This document shows positions 54,173-64,000 of a DNA stretch of 64,000 nucleotides, piece by piece (position 1 is the first letter of the stretch; each line of letters begins with the position of its first letter). The notes below the pieces were generated by a model that was not told the origin of the DNA, did no database searches, and worked only from the letters and a program-made list of their open reading frames with translations. The stretch is taken from contig NZ_LMGI01000002.1 of the NCBI RefSeq assembly GCF_001427105.1, positions 310,001 to 374,000 on the forward strand, given 5' to 3'. The DNA comes from Sphingopyxis sp. Root154 (GTDB taxonomy: Bacteria > Pseudomonadota > Alphaproteobacteria > Sphingomonadales > Sphingomonadaceae). A program made the position numbers and the translations under genes.

Positions 54173-54907
54173 TCAGTCCCCTTCGTCGTCCGCGAGCCGC
54201 CTGAGCCGCGCCGCGACGCGGTTGTCGGCGATGATCCGCCGCATCCGCATCAAGACGATGGCGCCGAATAGCAACGAAAAGCCGAGCACGGTCAAGCCCA
54301 AGGGCCACAGCAACGCGCCGTCGATGCTCGATCCGCCCAGCGTGATGCTCGGCCCCTGATGCAGGCTGTTCCACCATACGACGCTGCGGTTGATGATCGG
54401 AATGTTGATCGCGCCGACGAGTGCATAGATCGCCGCGCCGCGCGAAAGCGATCCGCCCTGCCTTTGCCCGTCATCGCCGCTCGTCAGTGCAATGAAGCCC
54501 GCGTAGAGAAACAGCAGGACGAGCATCGACGTCATCCGCCCGTCCCATTCCCACCAGGTTCCCCAGGTCGGGCGTCCCCAGATCGATCCGGTCGCAAGGC
54601 ACAGCGCGGTGAACAGCATCCCCGGCACCGCGATCGCGCGCGCCGCGATGCCCGACAGCGGATGCCGCCAGACAAGCTGGATCAGCCCCGCGATCGCCAG
54701 CGACGTCCAGCCGCCCATGCCGAGCCAGGCCGACGGGACATGGACATAAAGGATGCGTGCGGTTTCGCCCTGCTTGTAATCGCCTGGCACCATCGCGAGC
54801 CCGGCCCAGCCGCCAGCGAGCACAAGCAACAGCCCGGCACCGAGCAACCACGGCGTCAGCGGCTTGGCAATCGCAAGAAAGCGCGTGGGATTAGCGTAGG
54901 CGTGCAT
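54173..54907 (-). CDS. ccmC: Heme exporter protein CcmC
   Basis: A 244-residue inner-membrane protein with six membrane helices. The WWD motif WGRPTWGTWWEWDGRMTS is near residues 108-125, with conserved His before and after it (YVHVPSAW, NSLHQG). CcmC passes heme to CcmE. It is the first gene of ccmC-D-E-F-G-H-I in this window. ccmA and ccmB are not adjacent. Confidence 0.96.
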   Translation of the reverse strand: MHAYANPTRFLAIAKPLTPWLLGAGLLLVLAGGWAGLAMVPGDYKQGETARILYVHVPSAWLGMGGWTSLAIAGLIQLVWRHPLSGIAARAIAVPGMLFTALCLATGSIWGRPTWGTWWEWDGRMTSMLVLLFLYAGFIALTSGDDGQRQGGSLSRGAAIYALVGAINIPIINRSVVWWNSLHQGPSITLGGSSIDGALLWPLGLTVLGFSLLFGAIVLMRMRRIIADNRVAARLRRLADDEGD

Positions 54908-55026
54908 CGGATCGCGTCGTCCTTAGGCGAGCCGGAGAAAGCGGTCCAGCAATTTGCCCGGCGCGACCCGGCGAGGCTTGTGCCGCTCCCCTACGCCGAA
55001 GGTCAAGCCTTTGACCACTAGACCCT

Positions 55027-55100
55027 CGCCATCCCGGACTTGATCCGGGATCCGTGGGCGTTCTTGAAGTCGTGGACCCCGGATCAAGTCCGGGGTGACG
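55027..55100. repeat. REP-like palindrome, CCCGGACTTGATCCGGG type
   Basis: Two inverted units with a spacer of about 25 bases, starting CGCCAT and ending GTGACG. It lies between ccmC and the YbaN gene, near the end of the YbaN gene and upstream of the ccm operon. Confidence 0.85.
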
Positions 55101-55117
55101 AAAGACGTGAAGCGAAC

Positions 55118-55471
55118 TCACCCCTCGGGCCGCGTCCATATCCAGCTTCCGGTGACGGCAGCGGCAATTACCGGCACCATCACCCACGGCCAGGGCGAAA
55201 AGATCGCGGCAAGGATAATACTGAAGGCAAAGGCGGCCGTCGCGGCGATCTTGCCCTTGCGGCTGATCGCGCCCTTCTCGCGCCACGCCGCGATATGGTG
55301 GCCGAAATGAGGGTGCGTCAGCAGCCAGTTCTCGAGCCGCGGCGATGAGCGCGCAAAACAAAAGGCGGCGAGAATGACGAACGGCACCGTCGGCAACAGC
55401 GGCAGAAACGCGCCAATCGCGCCAAGCCCCAACGACGCCCAGCCCGCGACCAGATAAAAATGCCGTTTCAT
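55118..55471 (-). CDS. YbaN/DUF454 family membrane protein
   Basis: A 117-residue inner-membrane protein of the YbaN (DUF454) family. LVAGWASLGLGAIGAFLPLLPTVPFVILAAFCFARSSPR (about residues 7-45, with membrane segments either side of LPLLPTVPF) is the family signature, followed by HPHFGHHIAAW and two more membrane segments. The function is unknown. It is a single gene with its own start at ATG 55471. Confidence 0.88.
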   Translation of the reverse strand: MKRHFYLVAGWASLGLGAIGAFLPLLPTVPFVILAAFCFARSSPRLENWLLTHPHFGHHIAAWREKGAISRKGKIAATAAFAFSIILAAIFSPWPWVMVPVIAAAVTGSWIWTRPEG

Positions 55472-55556
55472 CGACGGCTGGCTTAGCGGAAATCAGACCG
55501 CGCGCCAGCCCTCGAAGCGTTTATGCCCCTCCCCTGAAGGAGAGGGGCTATTTCGT

Positions 55557-56606
55557 TCAACCCCGCCCGATCAGCTTCTGCGCCATCCGGTCGGCGACCG
55601 ACGCCGCCGGCGTGCCGCTCGCCTTGCTCTCGGCCCAGATTTCGGCGAGCCGGCCGGGTATCAGGTGGATGCGGCTCTCGACTTCCTCGCGGCTGCCCTG
55701 CCCCAGATATTCCAGCGCGACGTTGATGATGCCGCCCGCGTTGATCACATAATCGGGGGCATAGACGATGCCGCGGTCATGGATGCGCTGGCCGTCGGCC
55801 GCGGTCGCGAGCTGGTTGTTCGCACCGCCCGCGATGATCGGCACGCGCAGTTTCTCGATGCTTGCCTCGGTCAGGATCGCGCCGAGCGCGTTGGGGCTCA
55901 GCACGTCGGCCTCGACCTCCATGATCGCCGCCGAATCGGCCAGCTCAGCGCCGAGTTCGTCGGCGAGTTCCTTGGCGCGCGCCAGATTGACGTCGGCGAG
56001 GGTCAGCTTCGCGCCTTCGGCCGCCAGCCGCCGCGCGACGCCGCCGCCAACGCTGCCGACACCCTGGATCGCGATCCGGACATCCTTCGCGCTGTCGGTG
56101 TTCAGCCCTTCGCGAATCGCCGCCTTGATGCCGAGATAGACGCCGAGCGCGGTCAGCGGGCCGGGATCGCCGCCCGCTTCGCCGCTCGCCACCGGCAGGC
56201 CGCTGACATGCTTGGTGTGCTTCGAAATCTGGACCATATCGGCGTCGGTGATCCCGACATCCTCGGCGGTCACATAGGCGCCGCCCAGCGACTCGACCGA
56301 CCGGCCGAACGCCGCGAGCAGTTCGGGGGTCTTCGCACCATGTTCGTCGGCAAGGATCACGCCCTTGCCGCCGCCCATCGGCAGGCCGGCCATCGCATTC
56401 TTGTAGCTCATGCCGCGCGACAGGCGCAGCGCGTCGGTGATCGCCGCCGCACGCTGCGGATAATGCCAATAGCGCACGCCGCCCGCGCCGGGGCCGAGGT
56501 GCGTCGAGTGGACGGCAATAACCGCGGTCAGCCCGCTGGCGCGATCGCGGAACATATGGACATGTTCATGATCGTCGAAATCGGCGAAATCCCAGACAGC
56601 GGACAT
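55557..56606 (-). CDS. Glu/Leu/Phe/Val-type amino-acid dehydrogenase
   Basis: A 349-residue NAD-dependent oxidative deaminase of the leucine/valine/phenylalanine dehydrogenase type. The catalytic Lys is in GLPMGGGKGVIL, and the Rossmann motif is IQGVGSVGGGVARRLA. These enzymes convert branched-chain or aromatic amino acids to 2-oxo acids and ammonia. The length is that of leucine dehydrogenase and shorter than glutamate dehydrogenase. Substrate preference cannot be read with certainty. It is monocistronic, upstream of YbaN. Confidence 0.9.
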   Translation of the reverse strand: MSAVWDFADFDDHEHVHMFRDRASGLTAVIAVHSTHLGPGAGGVRYWHYPQRAAAITDALRLSRGMSYKNAMAGLPMGGGKGVILADEHGAKTPELLAAFGRSVESLGGAYVTAEDVGITDADMVQISKHTKHVSGLPVASGEAGGDPGPLTALGVYLGIKAAIREGLNTDSAKDVRIAIQGVGSVGGGVARRLAAEGAKLTLADVNLARAKELADELGAELADSAAIMEVEADVLSPNALGAILTEASIEKLRVPIIAGGANNQLATAADGQRIHDRGIVYAPDYVINAGGIINVALEYLGQGSREEVESRIHLIPGRLAEIWAESKASGTPAASVADRMAQKLIGRG

Positions 56607-56704
56607 AGACTCATCCTCGCATTAGAAAATTACGTCCGAACGCAATAATCCGATAGGGGCTGAGAGTCACCCCAAATCCCGCATGTGCGCGAAGATAGAG
56701 AAAA

Positions 56705-56782
56705 TGGGGCGACCAACGGGGCTCGAACCCGCGACCTCCGGTACCACAAACCGGCGCTCTAACCAACTGAGCTATGGTCGCC
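56705..56782 (-). tRNA. tRNA-His (GTG)
   Basis: On the minus strand a full cloverleaf can be drawn. The acceptor stem is GCGACCA with TGGTCGC plus an extra encoded G at -1 opposite C73, as in tRNA-His. The anticodon arm is CCGGT-TTGTGGT-ACCGG with anticodon GTG, and the T arm has GGTTCGAGCC. The 3' CCA is encoded (56705-56707). Confidence 0.97.
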
Positions 56783-56894
56783 ACATAAGCGAAGAGCGCG
56801 CACGAAGCACCCTCGACAGCGCGCGGCGAATAGGCGCGCATCCCCCCGCTCGTCAAGCATTGTTCGCACGCGCTTCCCTGCTAAAAAGCGGGCC

Positions 56895-57575
56895 ATGGCT
56901 GCGAACGAACATGTCGACATGGCGACCTCGGGCGCCGACCGTACCGCCGAGCGGCTCGCCGCCGTTCCCGGTATCCGCCGCGCGCCGACGCCAAAGCTGC
57001 AGCAGTTCATGCTGTCGGGCTTTCTCGACGCCGAAACCTGTACCGCGCTGATCGCGCAAATCGACCGCGACGTGCGGCCATCGACAATCGCCGACCCGAA
57101 TGGTGACGACGCCTTTCGCACCAGCACGACCTGCGACCTCGACCATCGCGACCCGATCGTTATCGCGGTCAACGATCGGCTCCACGAGCTCACCGGCATC
57201 CCGCGCGAATATGGCGAACCGATGCAGGGCCAGCGCTACGACGTCGGACAGGAATTCAAGGCACACACCGATTATTTCGACCCGCACGGCAGCGATTGGG
57301 AAACCTATTGCGCGATTCCCGGCCAGCGCAGCTGGACGCTGATGATCTACCTCAACGAACCCGCCGCCGGGGGCGCGACGCGCTTCCTCGCGACCGGCAA
57401 GATGCACCAGCCCGAGGCCGGGAAGCTGCTCGCGTGGAACAATGTCCACCTCGACGGCACCGCCAACCCCGACACGCTCCATCACGGGATGAAGGTGCGC
57501 AAAGGCCGCAAATATATCATCACGAAATGGTTCCGCGAACGCCCCTGGCCATGGGCCGAGGGGGAGCTGGCCTAA
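56895..57575 (+). CDS. 2-oxoglutarate/Fe(II) oxygenase, prolyl 4-hydroxylase-like
   Basis: A 226-residue soluble dioxygenase. The iron ligands are H124 and D126 (FKAHTDYFDP) and H197 (DTLHHGMKV), with K206 in KGRKYIITKWF for the 2-oxoglutarate carboxylate. SWTLMIYLNEPAAGGATRF is the typical core. Relatives hydroxylate prolyl residues or other small targets; the substrate is unknown. It is a single gene after tRNA-His. Confidence 0.88.
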   Translation: MAANEHVDMATSGADRTAERLAAVPGIRRAPTPKLQQFMLSGFLDAETCTALIAQIDRDVRPSTIADPNGDDAFRTSTTCDLDHRDPIVIAVNDRLHELTGIPREYGEPMQGQRYDVGQEFKAHTDYFDPHGSDWETYCAIPGQRSWTLMIYLNEPAAGGATRFLATGKMHQPEAGKLLAWNNVHLDGTANPDTLHHGMKVRKGRKYIITKWFRERPWPWAEGELA

Positions 57576-57595
57576 GGCCAGCTCCCGCCCGCTGC

Positions 57596-58342
57596 TTACT
57601 TCACCAGACGATACTGGAAATTCAGCGTCAGCGTATTGGCGACCCGACCCGGCTCGACCGGGGTCGCCTTCGCCGAACCGGCGTCCATCGCCATCCGAAC
57701 CATCGGCATCGGCGGCTGCGGGCCAAAGCTGCCGCCTTCGCTGATCGACACTAACTCGACGCCGCGGAAGCCCGCGAGGCGCGCATAATCCTGCGCCTTC
57801 GCTTCGGCCGCCTTGATCGCGGTGCCGCGCGCACCGACCAACTGAGCGTCGGGGTCCTTCATGCCGAACGACGGTCCGTCGATGTTAGTGCCGCCCGCGG
57901 CAACGAGCGCGTCAAGCAACGGCCCGATGTCCTCGATCTTGCTCGTCGTCGCGCGCACCATGTTACTCACCTGATAGCCAAGGAAGCGCGGCGGCTGGCC
58001 GTCGGTGCGGTTGTTATAATCATACTGCGGCGACAGGTTGATGCCGCTCGTCTGGATATCCTCGGCCTTGATCCCGCGCGCCTTCACGGCTGCGATCAGC
58101 TTGTCCATCGCGGCGGCATTGGCGCGCATCGATTCGACCGCGGTCGGCGCGGTCGTCGTAACGCCGGCGCCAACGGTCGCCTGGTCGGGACGCGAACGCA
58201 CTTCCTCGCTGACCGAAAAGGTCAGGATCGGGCCCTGGGTCGTTGCTGCTGTCACCGTCGAACCTCCCTGCTGCGCAAGCGCGGGCGTTGCCGCCATCAG
58301 CGCCAGTCCGGTTGCCATAACGGCGAACAATTGCTTCGTCAT
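57596..58342 (-). CDS. SIMPL-domain periplasmic protein
   Basis: A 248-residue exported protein with a signal peptide (cleavage after ALAQ near residue 24) and a SIMPL (DUF541) domain: TFSVSEEVRSRPDQATVGAGV, AAVKARGIKAEDIQTSGINLSPQYDYNN and IKAAEAKAQDYARLAG. SIMPL proteins form large periplasmic assemblies and have been linked to oxidative stress tolerance. It is convergent with the 2OG oxygenase and divergent from the ABC-F gene. Confidence 0.92.
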   Translation of the reverse strand: MTKQLFAVMATGLALMAATPALAQQGGSTVTAATTQGPILTFSVSEEVRSRPDQATVGAGVTTTAPTAVESMRANAAAMDKLIAAVKARGIKAEDIQTSGINLSPQYDYNNRTDGQPPRFLGYQVSNMVRATTSKIEDIGPLLDALVAAGGTNIDGPSFGMKDPDAQLVGARGTAIKAAEAKAQDYARLAGFRGVELVSISEGGSFGPQPPMPMVRMAMDAGSAKATPVEPGRVANTLTLNFQYRLVK

Positions 58343-58476
58343 TTCATTCTCCTGTGAACCGGGCTTCCGGTGGTTCCTGATCTCCGCCCCGTAACGCAGA
58401 CGGAGCGAACCCGTTCCGGCCTTTGCGCGGACGGCGCTTGCATGATGCTGAACGTATCGGTAGCGCGCCGTTCATC

Positions 58477-60252
<1,776 letters not shown>

Positions 60253-60312
60253 CATCCAAAAGCCGTGGTAATCGCACAAAGACACGACATGGTGCACCCA
60301 AGGGGAAGAATA

Positions 60313-60798
60313 ATGGACGACAATAGCGCACGAGAAAAACTGGTCGGGGTCGGCGGGTGGCTCGCGCTTCTGGTTTTTCTTCTCATGATCATCTGCCCGA
60401 TCCTGTTATTGCTCCGGGCGATGGCAAATGTAAGAGAAGCTGCGATCCTCAACCAGGTTCTTTTCGGCGCCAATACACAAAGCTACATCAGCTCCAGTTG
60501 GATACTGGGTTTTATTGCCGCCTCTGTTTCGATCTTTCTAGCCTATCGGCTCATTGCCGCCCGCCAGTGGTCGTCCATCCGGATCGCCGTCATCGGTCTG
60601 TGGTTTCTGGCGCTGATGCCGATATTGGTGGACTTTGCTATGAAGGCAGCCTTTTTCACAGACGTTGCCGATTATCGCGCGTCGCTTGTTCCAAACGCAT
60701 TACGTGCAGCGGGAATATCATGTGGTTTTTCCGTCGTTTGGACGGCCTATTTGGTGATGTCGAAGCGCGTAGCATATACCTATGACAAGCCAGCCTGA
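60313..60798 (+). CDS. DUF2569-like membrane protein
   Basis: A 161-residue membrane protein with four predicted helices (about residues 12-35, 63-80, 90-110 and 132-150). LVGVGGWLALLVFLLMIICPIL matches the DUF2569 opening (GVGGWL). The function is unknown. GC content is visibly lower than in the neighbours. GGGGAAGAA precedes ATG 60313. It follows uup by 60 bases and may be co-transcribed, or may be an acquired gene. Confidence 0.72.
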   Translation: MDDNSAREKLVGVGGWLALLVFLLMIICPILLLLRAMANVREAAILNQVLFGANTQSYISSSWILGFIAASVSIFLAYRLIAARQWSSIRIAVIGLWFLALMPILVDFAMKAAFFTDVADYRASLVPNALRAAGISCGFSVVWTAYLVMSKRVAYTYDKPA

Positions 60799-60828
60799 GG
60801 AGCGGAGCCCGGTGCCGGCCAGCGCGCT

Positions 60829-61311
60829 TCACCCCGTCCCGTAAAACCGCGCCAGCCGGTCGAGCGCCAACCCCAGCACCAGCTTGCCCGACCGCGCCGG
60901 CCACCCCAGCGCCTTCTCCGCATCGCCAATCCCTTCTCCCGCGCAAATGACGCGCCAGCAGATGTCGGCCAGCCCCGGCCCCGCCGCGTCGAGTGCGGCG
61001 TGAAAGCGCCGGTGCGCATCGATCCGCGCCAGCGACGCGTCGGACGCCCGCGCGCCGCCGCGGCTCTTTCCCATCGGCGCGGCGTCCCAACGCATCGTCA
61101 CCCGCGCCGATAACCCCGCCAGCTCATAGTCGCCGCGCAATCGTTCGCCCGCGCCCGATTGCGCCGCCGTCAGCAACCCGCGCGATGCCAGCCAGGCGAT
61201 CGGGCTTTCGGCGACATTGACCGTCACATGGCGCATTACCTGCGGCCCCCCTTTGCCCGGATCGATCCGGTCGTCGGGATGGATGCTTGTTTCGAGACGG
61301 CGTGCGGTCAT
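60829..61311 (-). CDS. DUF6456 domain-containing protein
   Basis: A 160-residue protein. The C-terminal part (RRFHAALDAAGPGLADICWRVICAGEGIGDAEKALGWPARSGK, about residues 100-143, then LVLGLALDRLARFYG) fits DUF6456, which is helical and probably DNA-associated. ATG 61311 has AAGGAGA upstream. It is divergent from the XRE regulator gene, 88 bases away, so one may regulate the other. Confidence 0.8.
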   Translation of the reverse strand: MTARRLETSIHPDDRIDPGKGGPQVMRHVTVNVAESPIAWLASRGLLTAAQSGAGERLRGDYELAGLSARVTMRWDAAPMGKSRGGARASDASLARIDAHRRFHAALDAAGPGLADICWRVICAGEGIGDAEKALGWPARSGKLVLGLALDRLARFYGTG

Positions 61312-61399
61312 GCGATTCTCCTTGGCTTGCACGCCGGGCTTGACACTGGATTATTTTGTAGGAAAGAAGAAACCGATTTGGTTATTTGAAGGTTTTGCG
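61312..61399. promoter_or_regulatory. Divergent intergenic region of the DUF6456 and XRE genes
   Basis: An 88-base AT-richer gap. TTGACA at 61340-61345 could be a -35 box for the XRE gene, but no good -10 follows at the right distance. AACC-GATTT-GGTT at 61371-61383 is a short dyad near the XRE start. Confidence 0.35.
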
Positions 61400-61960
61400 A
61401 TGATCAACAGCATCCGCTCGGTCCGCCGCGCCAAGGGCCTGACGCTCGAGGAGGTCGGCCAGCGCTGCAATCCGCCGACGACCGCCCAGACGATCGGCCG
61501 CCTCGAAACGGGCACGCGTACGCTGTCGCTCGGCTGGATGAACCGCATCGCCGCCGCGCTCGGGGTCGATGCCGCCGAACTCGTCCAGCTGCCGCAGGAC
61601 ACGCAGCTCACGATCACCGCGCTGCTCGGCGCCGAGGGTGCGCAGGCGCCGACGCGCGTCGAACAGGCGCTCACCGCGCGCCCGGGCGAGGATATGGTCG
61701 CGGTGCGCGTCACCTCGTCGATCGGCGATTATCGCGCGGGCGACGAAATCTGGTGCCGCCGCATCGAGGGCGACTGGGCGAGCGCGCTCAACCGCGACCT
61801 GCTCGTCCCCCGCCCCGCCGGCCGTTTCTTTTTCGCCCGCCTGCTCAACGTTGACGGCGAGAAACTTCACCTCCTCCCGCTCGGCACCGGCCAGCGCCAG
61901 CAGGTCGTTAGCAACCCGCCGTGGGCCGCGGTTGCCGTCCGTCTGCTCCGTACGCTCTGA
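61400..61960 (+). CDS. XRE-family transcriptional regulator
   Basis: A 186-residue regulator with an N-terminal XRE helix-turn-helix (SIRSVRRAKGLTLEEVGQRC, then TTAQTIGRLETGTRTL) and a C-terminal domain (residues 90-186) with GEDMVAVRVTSSIGDYRAGDEIWCRR, reminiscent of the S24-like sensor half of phage-type repressors. No catalytic Ser/Lys pair is evident, so self-cleavage is not expected. The glycosyltransferase gene starts directly after its stop. Confidence 0.8.
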   Translation: MINSIRSVRRAKGLTLEEVGQRCNPPTTAQTIGRLETGTRTLSLGWMNRIAAALGVDAAELVQLPQDTQLTITALLGAEGAQAPTRVEQALTARPGEDMVAVRVTSSIGDYRAGDEIWCRRIEGDWASALNRDLLVPRPAGRFFFARLLNVDGEKLHLLPLGTGQRQQVVSNPPWAAVAVRLLRTL

Positions 61961-63136
61961 GTGTCCGTCGCTCCGCCACTGCGCGTCCTGTCGATCGCGA
62001 CGTTATTCCCCGACGCCGCGCGGCCCAATTTCGGGCTGTTCGTCGAGAAGAGCCTGCGCGCGCTTGCGCCGCAGCCGGGCATCGAGCTCACGATTGTCGC
62101 CCCTGTCGGTCTGCCCCCCTTCCCGCTGTCGTTTCACCAACGCTATCGCGCCCTCCGCGACCTGCCGCGAAGCGAGAGCTGGAACGGCCTTACCGTCCTC
62201 CGCCCGCGCTTCACGTTGATCCCCCGCGTTGGTGCGCACTTTAATCCGGCAAAGATCGCAAACGCCGTGCTGTCCGCCGTGCACGGCAAGTCCTTCGACG
62301 TGATCGACGCGCAATTCTTCTACCCCGACGGCCCTGCCGCGATGCGCGTCGCGGATACGCTCAGCCTCCCTTTTTCGGCCAAGGCGCGCGGCGCCGACAT
62401 CAGCCACTTCGGCCATGACCCGGCGACGCGATCGCAGGTGATCGAGGCGGGCAGGAAAGCCACCGGCCTGCTCGCCGTCTCCGAAGCGATGCGCGGCGAC
62501 ATGGCCGCGATCGGCATCGATCCCGCCCGGATCGCTGTCCATTACACGGGCATCGACACCGCGCGCTTCCACCCCGGCGACCGTGCCACCGCGCGCGCAG
62601 CATTGGGCATGACCGGCACCCCCACAATCCTCACCGTCGGCGCACTGATCGGACGCAAGGGGCAGGCGCTCGTGATCGAAGCGCTGCCCGCGCTGCCGGA
62701 CGCCCACTACTGGCTTGCCGGCGCGGGCGATGAGGAAGGACGATACCGCGCGCTCGCGCAAAAGCTTGGTGTCGCAACCCGCGTCCACTTCTTGGGGCCC
62801 GTCGCCAACGCCGACCTCCCCCGGCTTTATCGCGCCGCCAACCTTGTCGTGATGCCGTCGGTCAGCGAAGGGCTCGCCAATGCGTGGGTCGAGGCGCTCG
62901 CCTGCGGCACGCCGATCGTGATCAGCGATGCGGGCGGGGCGGCCGAACTGGTGACGTCACCGGTTGCAGGTCGGATCGTCGAGCGCAAGCCCGACGCGAT
63001 CGCCACAGCCGTTCGAGAGATTCTCGCGGCCCCGCCCTCACCGTCCGACGTCGCTGCGAGTCTCGGCGGGCGGTTCGACTGGGACCGAAACGGCCGCGAA
63101 CTCGCCGCGCATCTCCGCCGCTGCGTAAGTCGCTAG
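61961..63136 (+). CDS. Group 4 glycosyltransferase
   Basis: A 391-residue GT-B fold glycosyltransferase of family 4. The N-terminal domain has ATLFPDAARPNFGLFVEKSLRAL, and the C-terminal nucleotide-sugar domain has LTVGALIGRKGQALVIEALP and VMPSVSEGLANAWVEALACGTPIV, with the EX7E-type Glu pair. It probably builds a surface polysaccharide or glycolipid. The GTG start at 61961 follows the stop of the XRE gene with no gap. A terminator follows at 63146. Confidence 0.9.
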   Translation: MSVAPPLRVLSIATLFPDAARPNFGLFVEKSLRALAPQPGIELTIVAPVGLPPFPLSFHQRYRALRDLPRSESWNGLTVLRPRFTLIPRVGAHFNPAKIANAVLSAVHGKSFDVIDAQFFYPDGPAAMRVADTLSLPFSAKARGADISHFGHDPATRSQVIEAGRKATGLLAVSEAMRGDMAAIGIDPARIAVHYTGIDTARFHPGDRATARAALGMTGTPTILTVGALIGRKGQALVIEALPALPDAHYWLAGAGDEEGRYRALAQKLGVATRVHFLGPVANADLPRLYRAANLVVMPSVSEGLANAWVEALACGTPIVISDAGGAAELVTSPVAGRIVERKPDAIATAVREILAAPPSPSDVAASLGGRFDWDRNGRELAAHLRRCVSR

Positions 63137-63145
63137 ATACGGCAA

Positions 63146-63183
63146 CGCCGGCCCACTCCCAGAGCAGGCCGGCGCCTATTTTT
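63146..63183 (+). terminator. Rho-independent terminator after the glycosyltransferase
   Basis: CGCCGGCC (63146-63153) pairs with GGCCGGCG (63167-63174), followed by CCTATTTTT. The convergent secF gene ends just downstream. Confidence 0.85.
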
Positions 63184-63198
63184 ACAAAGCTTCGGGCC

Positions 63199-64000
63199 TC
63201 AGACGACCGCGCCGTCGTCCTTGCGCTCGACGCGCTCGCCACCGTCCATGCCCGCGGTCGTGCGCGGCACGAAACTGTGCGGGCCGACTTTCAGCCACAC
63301 CAGCACCGGGGTCGACATCAGCACCGAGGAATAGCCGCCGATAAACACACCGAACAGCATCGCAGCGGTAAAGCCGAAAATCACGTCCGGGCCAAAGATC
63401 AACAGCATGCCGAGCGCCAGGACCATGGCGACCGTCGTCATGACCGTACGCGACAGCGTTTCATTGATGCTGAGATTGAGGAGAGGAACGATCTCCATCT
63501 TTCGGTATTTTTTCAGGTTTTCGCGAATACGATCATAGACGACGATCGTGTCGTTGAGCGAATAGCCGACGATCGTCAGCAGCGCCGCAACGCTGTTCAG
63601 GTCGAACTGCATCTGCGTCACCGCGAACAGGCCGAATGTCAGCGACACTTCGTGAAACAGGCGACCAAGCGCACCGACACCAAACTGCCATTCAAAGCGT
63701 ATCCATATATAAATGGAAATGCCGAGGATCGCGAGGCCCAGGCTGATAGCCCCGGTTCGTATCAATTCTCCCGAGACCTTACCCGAAACGGTTTCGACCG
63801 AACCGGCCTTCGCGGTCGGGAAGGCTTTTTGAATGCCCGATACCAGCTGCTGCCCCGCGCGCTCGGCGGCCGCCTTGTCGCCGTCAGGAAGCGCGGTGCG
63901 GATCGACACCGCTTTGTCCGATCCGAACTGCTGGATCGTCGCTTCCCCAAGGCCGATGTCGCCGACCTTTTCGCGAATTTCGTCGATTGGCGGCATCCCC
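63199..64000 (-). CDS. secF: Protein translocase subunit SecF, 5' end outside window
   Basis: SecF works with SecD in the inner membrane to drive late stages of Sec-dependent export by proton motive force. About 265 C-terminal residues are visible. They include the periplasmic part and five membrane segments, with VGYSLNDTIVVYDRIREN (the conserved D4/D5-type motif), NLSINETLSRTVMTT and FGVFIGGYSSVLMSTPVLVW. The N-terminal first helix lies beyond base 64000. Confidence 0.95.
   Translation of the reverse strand, partial: GMPPIDEIREKVGDIGLGEATIQQFGSDKAVSIRTALPDGDKAAAERAGQQLVSGIQKAFPTAKAGSVETVSGKVSGELIRTGAISLGLAILGISIYIWIRFEWQFGVGALGRLFHEVSLTFGLFAVTQMQFDLNSVAALLTIVGYSLNDTIVVYDRIRENLKKYRKMEIVPLLNLSINETLSRTVMTTVAMVLALGMLLIFGPDVIFGFTAAMLFGVFIGGYSSVLMSTPVLVWLKVGPHSFVPRTTAGMDGGERVERKDDGAVV

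Noticed and set aside
55525..55548. GCCCCTC...GAGGGGC hairpin after the amino-acid dehydrogenase gene as a terminator
   Set aside because: On the minus strand, where it would be needed, no T-run follows. The T-rich tail is only on the plus strand, where no gene ends. It may be a repeat or a simple hairpin.

Overview
The window is 64 kb of GC-rich chromosomal DNA from an alphaproteobacterium, most likely a member of the Sphingomonadales close to Sphingopyxis. This rests on the codon bias, on families common in that order (DUF6445, DUF6456, DUF6151, DUF3089, ECF42 sigma factor with a YciI partner), on the gene orders and on short REP-like palindromes between genes. It is an inference, because no rRNA or species marker is present. 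There is no prophage, transposon, integrase or CRISPR array.

Layout: 1-5.5 kb holds gatA (cut by the window edge), gatC, a DUF4153 membrane protein, a DUF3089 hydrolase, ruvX and a DUF1294 gene. 5.5-7.7 kb is pyrB overlapping a pyrC-like gene that has lost its metal ligands. 7.8-13.5 kb has a secreted protein, then a SPOR lipoprotein, a ribbon-helix-helix-like protein and an orphan ParA on the minus strand, and a Sel1/SPOR protein. 13.5-18 kb is a stress and resistance block: marR divergent from azoR-sugE, a PhnD-like binding protein, and a subclass B3 metallo-beta-lactamase divergent from an AmpR-like LysR regulator. 18-21.3 kb holds small proteins, serB and miaA.

21.3-28.5 kb is biosynthetic: ilvI-ilvH-ilvC, a DUF6151 gene and bioF-bioD-bioA. 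A terminator with a possible antiterminator lies between miaA and ilvI, and the last codons of miaA are rich in rare Ile/Leu codons, so attenuation is proposed. leuA at 34.3 kb has its own leucine-rich leader peptide. Between and after these lie a pentapeptide/LprI-like protein, a LuxR-type regulator, YceI, rhodanese, DUF2384, hemerythrin and PEP-CTERM-like surface proteins. 38.7-41.1 kb is an ECF42 sigma factor with YciI and DUF6445 genes, followed by a GlxA-type regulator divergent from an alpha/beta hydrolase.

43.8-47.9 kb has an OmpA-family protein, a flavin oxidoreductase, a lower-GC DUF4279 gene and a two-gene cassette with an AHH-type nuclease. 48-55 kb holds kup and a tightly overlapping cytochrome c maturation operon, ccmC-D-E-F-G-H-I, including a ccmD of only about 51 codons. 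55-64 kb contains YbaN, an amino-acid dehydrogenase, tRNA-His, a 2OG-Fe(II) oxygenase, SIMPL, ABC-F, DUF2569, DUF6456, an XRE regulator, a glycosyltransferase and the 3' part of secF.

Most genes are housekeeping. The observations most worth testing are the miaA-ilvI attenuator, the Glu-for-His B3 beta-lactamase with a matching LysR box, the AHH cassette, the pyrC-like pseudoenzyme and the triple MarR operator.
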